Assembly (NCBI GenBank): GCA_018062505.1
Contig: JAGOSA010000002.1
Location: forward strand, 11,948 to 52,445
Origin: Minisyncoccota bacterium
GTDB lineage: Bacteria > Patescibacteriota > Minisyncoccia > Phycocordibacterales > UBA9973
DNA: 40,498 nt
Direction of reading: 5' to 3'
Of this stretch, positions 1 through 5,981 are shown piece by piece. Position numbers and translations under genes: made by a program. How positions within the stretch are numbered: position 1 is the stretch's first letter; each line of letters begins with the position of its first letter. Under the pieces are notes generated by a model that was given only the letters and a program-made list of their open reading frames with translations, was not told the origin of the DNA and did not search any database.

Positions 1-2
1 TT

Positions 3-692
3 TGCGTTCGCACAAGTGGTGTCGCTTTTGTTGTTGGTTATGGATTCAAGAAAGCTGATTGCCGCAGAAATGATAAGCTCGTTACTATAATAAAAAATGG
101 TGCAGTTGGCGCACAAGGACCAGTTGGAGATAAGGGTCCTATTGGCGATAAGGGTTTGCAAGGAGACAAAGGCGAAACAGGCGACAAGGGCCCGACTGGA
201 GATCGCGGCCCAACAGGTTCGTCTGGAGCAGCGGGAACAGCTGGAGCAGATGGAGAACAAGGACCTGTGGGTTTACAAGGTCCAGTTGGAGAAAAAGGTC
301 CAGTTGGTGATCGCGGAGAAAAAGGCGAAACTGGCGACAAGGGAGAGCGTGGCGAACAAGGCTTGCCCGGCCCTACTGGAAGCGGTGGTGGCGAAACGTT
401 GGCCGTAATGCGCGTTATGGGAACAACTTCTGTTTATACTGAACCAAGTTCAGGAACTGGCGTTTCTTCAGCAGGTGCTCAAGTTTTTTCGACAGCAACC
501 TGTCCAGAAGGTTCATTCATTCTCGGCGGTGGTGCAGAAGTAACAACGAGCGACACTGGAAAAGAAAAAGTAGTTTTGTCTGCATCGTATCCGTCTGACG
601 TCTACAATTGGCAAGCGGCCGCAGCCGAAGTTGCAGATCTTGTGGCAGGGAAGACAATGACGCTGACGGCGTATGCGATTTGCAAGGCGTAG
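3..692 (+). CDS. Collagen-like surface protein, 5' end outside window
   Basis: The frame is open from the first bases of the window, so the N-terminus is missing. After about 32 residues there are 32 uninterrupted Gly-X-Y triplets (about 99-386), rich in GDK, GPV and GEK. A globular C-terminal domain of about 100 residues follows, with two cysteines and the sequence ATCPEGSFILGGG. Bacterial collagen-like proteins form trimeric stalks, usually on the cell surface, and the C-terminal domain is the likely trimerisation or tip module. An in-frame ATG at 156 lies inside the repeat and is unlikely to be the true start. The next feature downstream is a repeat cluster next to a tRNA gene. The collagen-like nature is clear; the function (adhesion, host contact) is inferred. 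Confidence 0.85.
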   Translation, partial: CVRTSGVAFVVGYGFKKADCRRNDKLVTIIKNGAVGAQGPVGDKGPIGDKGLQGDKGETGDKGPTGDRGPTGSSGAAGTAGADGEQGPVGLQGPVGEKGPVGDRGEKGETGDKGERGEQGLPGPTGSGGGETLAVMRVMGTTSVYTEPSSGTGVSSAGAQVFSTATCPEGSFILGGGAEVTTSDTGKEKVVLSASYPSDVYNWQAAAAEVADLVAGKTMTLTAYAICKA

Positions 693-708
693 GTAAAATA
701 TAAAATTA

Positions 709-833
709 GTGACCCTACGGAGAATCGAGGCGGATTTCCTTAAACTTTAATCTTTATTTGTGAACCTACGGAGAATCGAGGCGGATTTCCTGCAACTTCA
801 ATATGACTTTGTTGTGACCCTACGGAGAATCGA
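709..833. repeat. Two partial copies of the tRNA-Glu 3' end next to the intact gene
   Basis: A 32-base unit at 709-740 recurs at 760-791 with one mismatch. The first 20 bases of the unit at 709 match 814-833 exactly, which is the T-arm/acceptor end of the tRNA-Glu gene plus one flanking base. The unit at 760 has one mismatch there. Spacing is 51 and 54 bases. The two outer copies lack the 5' half of the T stem and cannot be working tRNAs. They lie on the 3' side of the tRNA, where integrase attachment sites often leave direct repeats. Confidence 0.8.
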
Positions 834-886
834 ACTCCGATTAGCGGATTGAGAACCCGCTGTCCTAACCGTTAGACGATAGGGCC
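815..886 (-). tRNA. tRNA-Glu (anticodon CTC)
   Basis: The reverse complement folds as a full cloverleaf. The 7-bp acceptor stem pairs GGCCCTA with TAGGGTC (one G-U). The D arm contains GTCT...GGAC. The anticodon stem is GCGGG/TCCGC with loop TTCTCAA, giving anticodon CTC. The T arm is CGGAG-TTCGATT-CTCCG and the discriminator base is A. It is 72 nt without CCA, which is not encoded. The anticodon reads GAG codons; a second tRNA-Glu (TTC) would be expected elsewhere. Confidence 0.93.
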
Positions 887-931
887 ATTGCCAGAAAATA
901 GTACATCAAAAAACCTGTTTATTCAAGGCGG

Positions 932-959
932 TCGACATTTTGCGCAAAAGTGCTATAGT
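932..959 (+). promoter_or_regulatory. Possible sigma-70-type promoter
   Basis: TCGACA and TATAGT separated by 16 bases, upstream of the gene at 983. The -35 match is imperfect. Confidence 0.4.
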
Positions 960-982
960 TTCGGAAATCGCTCATATTTTAT

Positions 983-1666
983 ATGGGGCGACTCCTCGAA
1001 AAAATAGTTCCTTACAATCAAAAAACAGAAATTATGGCTACTAAAAACACAAGCGCGATTAACCTGATCGCAAAGGATAAGCCCAATATTGTGCTTATCG
1101 GGATGGGTAGTGGCAACTCAGCGCTCTACCACGAAATTAAATCTCGGCTCGCAATGGAAACGCGCATCAATTGTATTCCACTAAGTAGTTTACCTGATCA
1201 GAAAAAACCAGATCACGAACAATTGCAAGACGATGTCGATATGCGCTTTTTGCTCAAGAAGTTGAGCGAAGAACCAAATGAATTCTCAGTGCTCGTTGTT
1301 GGGGAAGAAGTGCAGGAAGACGATGTCTATGATCATCGGGCGATGGAAACTATTATTGATGTCACTTCATCGCTTATGCGAAAACATGAGCGCCAACGCA
1401 TTAAGCTTTCTGCAGTACTCCACGAAAAATTTATTTCGTATGATTACTACACACGGCATTACAAAAAATTAAGCAATGAGCTTGGGTTTTATTTGCCAGC
1501 AGATGAAATAGCTTCAGAAGCTGTTCAAAAAGCTCTGGCCAACATGGAAGTTAGGGAAAATGAAGTAATTGTCATTGAAGCTGCTCCCAAGGATGAGCAC
1601 ATTTCGCACGGCATGCCTGGCTTTTCAAAACCGACTGACAGCAAAGTAAGCAAAATGGAAAGCTAG
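983..1666 (+). CDS. Hypothetical protein, 227 aa
   Basis: I do not recognise the family. The product is soluble, with no signal peptide or membrane segment. Residues 35-45 (IVLIGMGSGNS) look like a beta-strand followed by a glycine-rich turn, as at the start of a Rossmann-like or receiver-like fold. A second hydrophobic strand (SVLVVGEEV) lies near residue 105. The C-terminus is polar and probably disordered. Start choice is uncertain: ATG 983 gives 227 aa, while ATG 1034 (MATKNTS) gives 210 aa and begins closer to the folded part. Neither has a clear ribosome binding site. It stands alone between a tRNA and a bidirectional terminator. Confidence 0.7.
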   Translation: MGRLLEKIVPYNQKTEIMATKNTSAINLIAKDKPNIVLIGMGSGNSALYHEIKSRLAMETRINCIPLSSLPDQKKPDHEQLQDDVDMRFLLKKLSEEPNEFSVLVVGEEVQEDDVYDHRAMETIIDVTSSLMRKHERQRIKLSAVLHEKFISYDYYTRHYKKLSNELGFYLPADEIASEAVQKALANMEVRENEVIVIEAAPKDEHISHGMPGFSKPTDSKVSKMES

Positions 1667-1690
1667 TTTTTAAAAGCAAAAAAGCAAAAG

Positions 1691-1719
1691 AAAAAAAGGT
1701 CTCCAATTGGAGGCCTTTT
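1691..1719. terminator. Bidirectional terminator
   Basis: GGTCTCC-AATT-GGAGGCC hairpin (one G-T pair) with an A-run before and a T-run after. It lies between convergent genes and can serve both strands. Confidence 0.8.
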
Positions 1720-1741
1720 CTTATTCGTATTTTTTCAATTA

Positions 1742-2788
1742 CTACTGATCAAGCAATGCTTTCTCAATTAGCTCTGGTGCAATCCCTGGTGCTTCGCTGG
1801 TTATTCGCATCACGTCTTTGTCGACTTTCTTGAGTTCCTTGCCTGAATTGTTGTAGTGGTTCACTACAGTACCGAGCGATGCGCCGAGCTTGTTGTGGTA
1901 GTCTTCGTAGCTCTTGAGGTGGCGGCCGAGCTCTTCGACGCGCTTGATGATGTCTTTGGCGGTTTCTTCGATCTGCATGGCGCGAAGCCCTTGCATGACA
2001 GTCTGCAAGTAGGCGAGGAAAGAAGTTGGAGAGACGATGATGACTTTATACTTTGACGCGGCGCGCTCTATGAGGCTTTGATTGTCGTCGCCTTCAGTCA
2101 GGCCGCCAATTTTATTGATGATGAGATCGTAGTAAATCGCTTCGTGCGGGATGAACATAAAGGCAAAATCCATCGTTCCTTCGTCTGGCTTAATGTATTT
2201 CGACGTTTCAGTGATGCGATTCTTGAGATCGTTAACAAAAGCTTTTTCGAGGCGGTCGCGCTCAGCCGGTTCGCGAGCTTCGACGACGCGATTGTAGTTT
2301 TCGAGCGAGAACTTTGAGTCCACAGGAATTATTTTATCTTTTACGTAAATTGCGCAGTCGACGATCAAGCCGTCACTAAAGCCGTGCTGCATTTTGTAAG
2401 AACCGGGAGGCAAAATATTTTTCAAAAGCGTTTCGAGATAGTATTCGCCGAGAATGCCGCGCTGCTTCGGATTTTTCAAAATGTTCTGAAGTTCGTCGAG
2501 CTGATCAGCGAAAGAAACAACTTGTTTGTTGGTTTCGTCGAGACGAGTGAGTCGCTCTGTAATATCAGTAATGATTGAGCGGGATTCTTTACTCTGATGC
2601 ATCATGCTTTCGCGCACCGTTCGCTCATTGTCGCCGAGGCGCGAGTCCATAGCACGGCGAAGTTCATTGATCTGTTCGAGCAAGAGGGGGAGTCCGCTGT
2701 CGTTCGCCGGCGGTCTCTGGCTGCGGAAGAAAAGGAAGGCAATGATGATGCCGCCGAGAAGTGCGATGATTATCCAAAGTATTGTCAT
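1742..2788 (-). CDS. rmuC: RmuC family DNA recombination protein
   Basis: RmuC proteins are predicted nuclease-like factors that limit recombination at inverted repeats; their exact reaction is not settled. The 348-aa product has an N-terminal membrane anchor (about residues 3-21), a coiled-coil region (about 30-100), then the family core with GILGEYYLETLLKNIL, VDCAIYVKDKIIPVDSKF and FMFIPHEAIYYDLI, which are characteristic of RmuC. The anchor suggests location at the inner face of the membrane. It is transcribed alone and convergent with the gene at 983. A TAAAAT box ends 6 bases before the ATG, so the mRNA is probably leaderless. Confidence 0.93.
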   Translation of the reverse strand: MTILWIIIALLGGIIIAFLFFRSQRPPANDSGLPLLLEQINELRRAMDSRLGDNERTVRESMMHQSKESRSIITDITERLTRLDETNKQVVSFADQLDELQNILKNPKQRGILGEYYLETLLKNILPPGSYKMQHGFSDGLIVDCAIYVKDKIIPVDSKFSLENYNRVVEAREPAERDRLEKAFVNDLKNRITETSKYIKPDEGTMDFAFMFIPHEAIYYDLIINKIGGLTEGDDNQSLIERAASKYKVIIVSPTSFLAYLQTVMQGLRAMQIEETAKDIIKRVEELGRHLKSYEDYHNKLGASLGTVVNHYNNSGKELKKVDKDVMRITSEAPGIAPELIEKALLDQ

Positions 2789-2794
2789 GGGGTT

Positions 2795-2800
2795 ATTTTA
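2795..2800 (-). promoter_or_regulatory. -10 box of rmuC, leaderless
   Basis: TAAAAT on the minus strand, 6 bases before the rmuC ATG. Confidence 0.5.
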
Positions 2801-2839
2801 GCATATTGCCAAGAGTGCAGGAGTTACTAACATATTACC

Positions 2840-2867
2840 TTGCAATTAAGGGTTGTTTTCATATAAT
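2840..2867 (+). promoter_or_regulatory. Promoter of a short stand-alone transcription unit
   Basis: TTGCAA-16 bp-TATAAT; the -10 matches consensus. Transcription would begin near 2874. Confidence 0.6.
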
Positions 2868-2896
2868 GAAAGCCACTATCGTTCTTTATTTTGTAG

Positions 2897-2992
2897 ATGT
2901 TTAGTTATGTTAAGTCTGTGTTAGGCGCAGTTGTAGTTGGGGAGTTGCTCGTCGTGGCTCCCCATTTCTTCCAAAAACTTTTTCATAGTTAA
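2897..2992 (+). CDS. Possible small hydrophobic protein, 31 aa
   Basis: ATG to TAA inside the transcription unit bounded by the promoter at 2840-2867 and the terminator at 3007-3037. The peptide begins MFSYVKSVLGAVVVGELLVV and ends with FFQKLFHS, so it could form one membrane helix with a basic end. There is no clear Shine-Dalgarno sequence. Nothing like it is recognised, and the frame may be fortuitous. Confidence 0.35.
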   Translation: MFSYVKSVLGAVVVGELLVVAPHFFQKLFHS

Positions 2993-3006
2993 GTATATAT
3001 TGTTTC

Positions 3007-3037
3007 AAAGTCCGTTCACCCCCGTGACGGACTTTTT
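3007..3037 (+). terminator. Strong intrinsic terminator
   Basis: An AAAGTCCGT(T)CAC arm pairs with GTGACGGACTTT around a CCCC loop with one bulged T, followed by a T-run. Confidence 0.85.
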
Positions 3038-3082
3038 TTATTTCCTTTATTAAAGTTGTAATTTAAAAACTTTCTGCTGGGG

Positions 3083-3586
3083 TTACTTTGCAAACAGAGA
3101 ATAGAGAAGTTTCGTTGCAGGATCGAGATCTGGGCCGTAGACAATAGCTCCGCCCAGGCCGCCAACAATAGTAATGAGCGCAAGCCCAACAAGTGCAAGA
3201 ATGACAAAAATCCATCGCTTGTTGAGTGGTGCAAGTTTATGAGCAATGTTTTGCCATGGTGTAATCGGATTAGTATATTTCTCAAGTATCCAACTCAAAA
3301 CAGAAAGCAATGCGAGTGCTCCAGCCACAATCACAAATGCACCAGCAAATGTTGAATGAGCTTCGATAAGGTTGTGTAGACTTGGGTCAATGTTTCGGCC
3401 GATGGCATGCTCGGCCGCTTCTCCTGTAGCGAGCGTTATCCAGCCAGCGATAAATCCAACAATCGAGAGCAATCGCTTTCCATTGCGCAAGCTCGGAAAC
3501 TTTTTGTCGATGCAAACGATTTCCATTATTGCATAGAGAGTAAAAATGCCGATTGGCATGTGCACTAAAATTGGATGAATGTTCAT
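3083..3586 (-). CDS. DUF2231-type membrane protein
   Basis: The start at 3586 gives 167 aa beginning MNIHPILVHMPIGIFTLYA, which matches the typical N-terminus of DUF2231 proteins (N-I-H-P-hydrophobic-V-H-x-P). Four hydrophobic segments are visible at about residues 10-30, 40-58, 78-100 and 125-150. The conserved histidines near the start (residues 4 and 9) are common to the family and may bind metal or haem; this is not established. A TACAAT box ends 6 bases before this ATG, which supports this start over an upstream one at 3655. The family's function is unknown. Confidence 0.75.
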   Translation of the reverse strand: MNIHPILVHMPIGIFTLYAIMEIVCIDKKFPSLRNGKRLLSIVGFIAGWITLATGEAAEHAIGRNIDPSLHNLIEAHSTFAGAFVIVAGALALLSVLSWILEKYTNPITPWQNIAHKLAPLNKRWIFVILALVGLALITIVGGLGGAIVYGPDLDPATKLLYSLFAK

Positions 3587-3592
3587 AGTCGC

Positions 3593-3598
3593 ATTGTA
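3593..3598 (-). promoter_or_regulatory. -10 box of the DUF2231 gene, leaderless
   Basis: TACAAT on the minus strand, 6 bases before the ATG at 3586. Confidence 0.5.
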
Positions 3599-3611
3599 GC
3601 ACCGCTCCGTG

Positions 3612-3617
3612 TATACT
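3612..3617 (+). promoter_or_regulatory. -10 box of the EVE gene, leaderless
   Basis: TATACT, 6 bases before ATG 3624. It is divergent from the DUF2231 promoter, and the two boxes lie within 25 bases of each other. Confidence 0.55.
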
Positions 3618-3623
3618 TTCTGT

Positions 3624-4085
3624 ATGAAAAAGGGGAAACAGTACTGGCTGCTCAAAAGCGAATGCTATACGATCGACGATCTCAAGGCGGACAAGAAAAC
3701 CCCATGGACTGGCGTGCGCAATTACCAAGCAAGGAATTTTATGCGCGACAGCATGAGTGTTGGCGACGAAATTCTTTTCTACCATTCGAACGCTGAGCCG
3801 TCTGGCATTTATGGTTTGGCTAAAGTTGCGAGCGCGCCGCATGCCGATGCCACTGCCCTCGACAAGAAAGACGATCACTACGATCCGAAGTCTTCAAAGG
3901 AAAAGCCGATTTGGGAGTGCGTTGATGTTGCATTTGTGAAAAAATTCAAAGAGCCGATTGCGTTGTCTTATGTAAAACTCGATCCAATGCTCGAAGGCAT
4001 GGTTGTTATTCAAAAGGGAAGCAGGCTTTCGGTTCAGCCAGTGAGCAAAGAACATTTTGAGTACATCGTGGAAATCGCAAAATAG
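3624..4085 (+). CDS. EVE domain-containing protein
   Basis: The whole 153-aa product is one EVE domain, the PUA-like fold also found in thymocyte nuclear protein 1. Family landmarks seen are the N-terminal YWLLKSE, then W-x-GVRNYQARNFM, then VGDEILFYHSN, then GIYGLAKV. EVE domains bind modified bases, notably 5-methyl- and 5-hydroxymethylcytosine in double-stranded DNA, by base flipping. A free-standing bacterial EVE protein has no fixed role. The start at 3624 is preferred over 3609 because the TATACT box at 3612-3617 would place the transcript start on it. An MGMT-type gene follows after 90 bases. Confidence 0.85.
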   Translation: MKKGKQYWLLKSECYTIDDLKADKKTPWTGVRNYQARNFMRDSMSVGDEILFYHSNAEPSGIYGLAKVASAPHADATALDKKDDHYDPKSSKEKPIWECVDVAFVKKFKEPIALSYVKLDPMLEGMVVIQKGSRLSVQPVSKEHFEYIVEIAK

Positions 4086-4175
4086 GATTGTTCAAACAAA
4101 ACAAGATTGATAAATATTAAGGAAAATTTTATCTTATTTTAATAAATAATTAAGTAAGGGGTTTTAAGATACATT

Positions 4176-4448
4176 ATGAAAAGCTTTAAAGACGCCGTAC
4201 ACGCCATAGTCAAAAAGATTCCAAAAGGCAAAACTATGACGTACAAAGAAGTCGCAACCAAAGCCGGCAAGCCGAATGCTGCGCGCGCTGTCGGCGGCTA
4301 CATGAGCAAAAACGCCGACAAAACTATTCCTTGCCACAGAGTTGTCCGAAGCGACGGCAAAATCGGCGACTACAATGGTTTGCAGGGAAAAAAGACAGGC
4401 TCTGACGCCAAGATTGCATTGCTCAGAAAAGAAGGCGTGAAAATATAA
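4176..4448 (+). CDS. Methylated-DNA-[protein]-cysteine methyltransferase domain protein
   Basis: This 90-aa protein consists only of the DNA-binding/active-site domain of O6-alkylguanine-DNA alkyltransferase. It has the helix-turn-helix KTMTYKEVATKAG, the arginine-finger-like segment NAARAVGGYM, and the active-site sequence IPCHRVV with Cys53 intact. The cysteine separates it from alkyltransferase-like (ATL) proteins, which usually carry Trp there. The N-terminal domain of full-length Ogt/Ada is absent, as in many short family members. A TAAGAT box ends 5 bases before the ATG. Role inferred: repair of O6-alkylguanine. Confidence 0.85.
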   Translation: MKSFKDAVHAIVKKIPKGKTMTYKEVATKAGKPNAARAVGGYMSKNADKTIPCHRVVRSDGKIGDYNGLQGKKTGSDAKIALLRKEGVKI

Positions 4449-4450
4449 TC

Positions 4451-4486
4451 AGGCAAAAGAAAGGCCTCTGATATAAAATCAGAGGC
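4451..4486 (-). terminator. Terminator-like hairpin facing the minus strand
   Basis: Perfect 9-bp stem GCCTCTGAT/ATCAGAGGC with loop ATAAA. Read on the minus strand it is followed by CTTTCTTTTG; on the plus strand no T-run follows. It therefore suits a minus-strand transcript coming from 4490-4700. Confidence 0.55.
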
Positions 4487-4818
4487 GAGCGAGAGAATGT
4501 ATTAAGTTTTTTAAAAAGAATTGATGTATGAAGTTGTTATGATGTTGTGGAAGGTGCTGATGGAGTGTCGGAGTGGTCTGGGAGATGGGAGGGGTGATAA
4601 ATAGCGGGGTAATTATTGATTGTTGTAGGGATTAAGGCAGTAGTGGACTGGTTGGTGTGACGGTGGAATCTATAAAATAATTACCTGAACTTGTTGGGAA
4701 CGCTATTTACTATCAGTTAGTATGATAAAGGATCTTGAGTTCATTGTACTCCTCTGACATAGCTCGTCAAGCATTCTGTGGATTGCGAAATGAGCCTTAT
4801 TCTACAAGGGAAATTTCC
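4487..4818. other. Gene-free region with a strongly strand-skewed block
   Basis: No convincing coding region. By my count 4501-4680 has 64 G and 8 C on the plus strand. On the minus strand this is a G-poor, C-rich stretch ending in the hairpin at 4451-4486, and one minus frame stays open for about 50 codons without a usable start codon. From 4690 on composition is normal. Just before the dnaJ promoter an imperfect dyad (4805-4821, AAGG-GAAATTT-CCTT) is present; it is not a CIRCE element. Confidence 0.5.
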
Positions 4819-4847
4819 TTGTTTGCGACCGCGAAATATGGTATAAA
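4819..4847 (+). promoter_or_regulatory. dnaJ promoter
   Basis: TTGTTT-17 bp-TATAAA, with the -10 ending 8 bases before the dnaJ ATG. The transcript would have almost no leader. Confidence 0.55.
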
Positions 4848-4855
4848 GTAGTGCA

Positions 4856-5950
4856 ATGAAAAAAGATTTCTACGAAACTCTCGGTGTCGCAAAAGGCGCC
4901 TCAAAAGACGAAATCAAGAAAGCCTTCCACAAGATGGCTCATAAATACCATCCTGACAAAAAAGACGGCAATGCTGACAAATTCAAAGAAGTAAACGAAG
5001 CGTATCAAACACTTTCTGACGACAAGAAGCGCGCACAGTACGATACCTATGGACAAACTTTTGATGGCGCAGGCGCACCCGGTGCTGGCGGCTTCGGAGG
5101 ATTTGGCGGACAAGGTTTCGGCGGCTTCGATTTCTCTGGTGCACAAGGCCAGCAATTTGATTTCGGCGACCTCGGCGATATATTCTCAGAATTTTTTGGC
5201 GGCGGAGGCGGCGGTCGCGGAGGCAAGCCGCGCGGCAGCGACATTTCTACTGAAATCACTATTCCATTTTCCGAATCTATTTTTGGCTCAAAGCGCACTC
5301 TCGTCATTTCTAAAACATCAACCTGCGAAACATGCAAAGGCAATGGCGCAAAGCCCGGAACTGAAACAGTTACTTGCGACCGCTGCAATGGCAATGGCCA
5401 AGTTCGCGAAACAAAGCGTTCAATTCTTGGCTCATTTACTGCTGTTCAAGAATGTTCAAAGTGTCATGGCGCTGGCAAAATTCCGAAAGAACCTTGCGGC
5501 ACATGCCGCGGCATTGGCGTCCATCGCAAAGAAGAGCGCATCGATGTCGTTATTCCAGCTGGTATACAGAATGGAGAAATGATCCGCCTGTCTGGGATGG
5601 GCGAAGCTGTTCCTCATGGTACAACTGGCGATCTCTACATCAAAGTTCGCGTCGAGCGCCACAAAACAATTGTGCGCGAGGGCAACAATCTTTCTTCAAC
5701 TCTATCGATCCGTCTTTCAGATGCACTCCTCGGTGCTGACTACAAAATAGAAACGCTAGATGGCCTCGTCGACATTTCTATTCCTGCCGGCGCCACATTT
5801 GGCGAAATACTTCGTGTCAAAAACAAAGGCGTACCGACTGGCAAAAACAGCCGTGGCGACTTTATGGTCAAACTCGAAATTGAATTGCCGAAAAAACTTT
5901 CCGGAAAAGCTAAGAAGATAATGGAAGAATTGCGCGAAGAAGGTATATAG
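4856..5950 (+). CDS. dnaJ: Chaperone protein DnaJ
   Basis: Hsp40 co-chaperone that delivers unfolded proteins to DnaK and stimulates its ATPase. All domains of a type I DnaJ are present in 364 aa: a J domain with HPD at residues 32-34; a Gly/Phe-rich linker (about 70-125); four CxxCxGxG-type zinc repeats with cysteines at 157/160, 174/177, 200/203 and 214/217; then the C-terminal substrate-binding domain. No dnaK or grpE is adjacent. proS follows after 31 bases with its own possible -10 box. No CIRCE operator is visible upstream. Confidence 0.97.
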   Translation: MKKDFYETLGVAKGASKDEIKKAFHKMAHKYHPDKKDGNADKFKEVNEAYQTLSDDKKRAQYDTYGQTFDGAGAPGAGGFGGFGGQGFGGFDFSGAQGQQFDFGDLGDIFSEFFGGGGGGRGGKPRGSDISTEITIPFSESIFGSKRTLVISKTSTCETCKGNGAKPGTETVTCDRCNGNGQVRETKRSILGSFTAVQECSKCHGAGKIPKEPCGTCRGIGVHRKEERIDVVIPAGIQNGEMIRLSGMGEAVPHGTTGDLYIKVRVERHKTIVREGNNLSSTLSIRLSDALLGADYKIETLDGLVDISIPAGATFGEILRVKNKGVPTGKNSRGDFMVKLEIELPKKLSGKAKKIMEELREEGI

Positions 5951-5964
5951 CAGAATCGCAAATA

Positions 5965-5970
5965 TATAGT
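5965..5970 (+). promoter_or_regulatory. Possible -10 box of proS
   Basis: TATAGT ending 11 bases before the proS ATG; an overlapping TAGTAT would be 9 bases away. Confidence 0.35.
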
Positions 5971-5981
5971 AGTATATTCTT

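Larger units (their letters stand above)
2874..3037 (+). ncRNA. Candidate small RNA or short mRNA of about 165 nt
   Basis: A consensus -10 box upstream and a strong intrinsic terminator at the end bracket about 165 nt with no sizeable gene. The RNA can form a perfect 7-bp hairpin (TGGGGAG at 2938-2944 with CTCCCCA at 2958-2964) and the terminator stem. It does not match 6S, SRP RNA, RNase P or tmRNA as far as I can tell. It may instead be the mRNA of the 31-codon frame at 2897-2992. Strand and boundaries are inferred from promoter and terminator only. Confidence 0.45.

Noticed and set aside
38-340. Proline-rich open frame on the minus strand
   Set aside because: It is the antisense reflection of the Gly-X-Y repeats (GGN read backwards gives proline codons).
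709-833. CRISPR-like array
   Set aside because: Only three units, with the last extending into a working tRNA gene; spacers are about 20 bases and AT-rich, and there are no cas genes.
3387-3878. 163-codon minus-strand frame across the DUF2231/EVE junction
   Set aside because: It overlaps both recognised genes and their promoters and shows no protein-family features.
4524-4604. Short plus-strand frame of 26 codons in the skewed block
   Set aside because: No promoter or ribosome binding site fits, and its composition simply reflects the G-rich block.
4735-4855. CIRCE heat-shock operator upstream of dnaJ
   Set aside because: No TTAGCACTC-N9-GAGTGCTAA match; the only dyad (4805-4821) is a different, imperfect palindrome.
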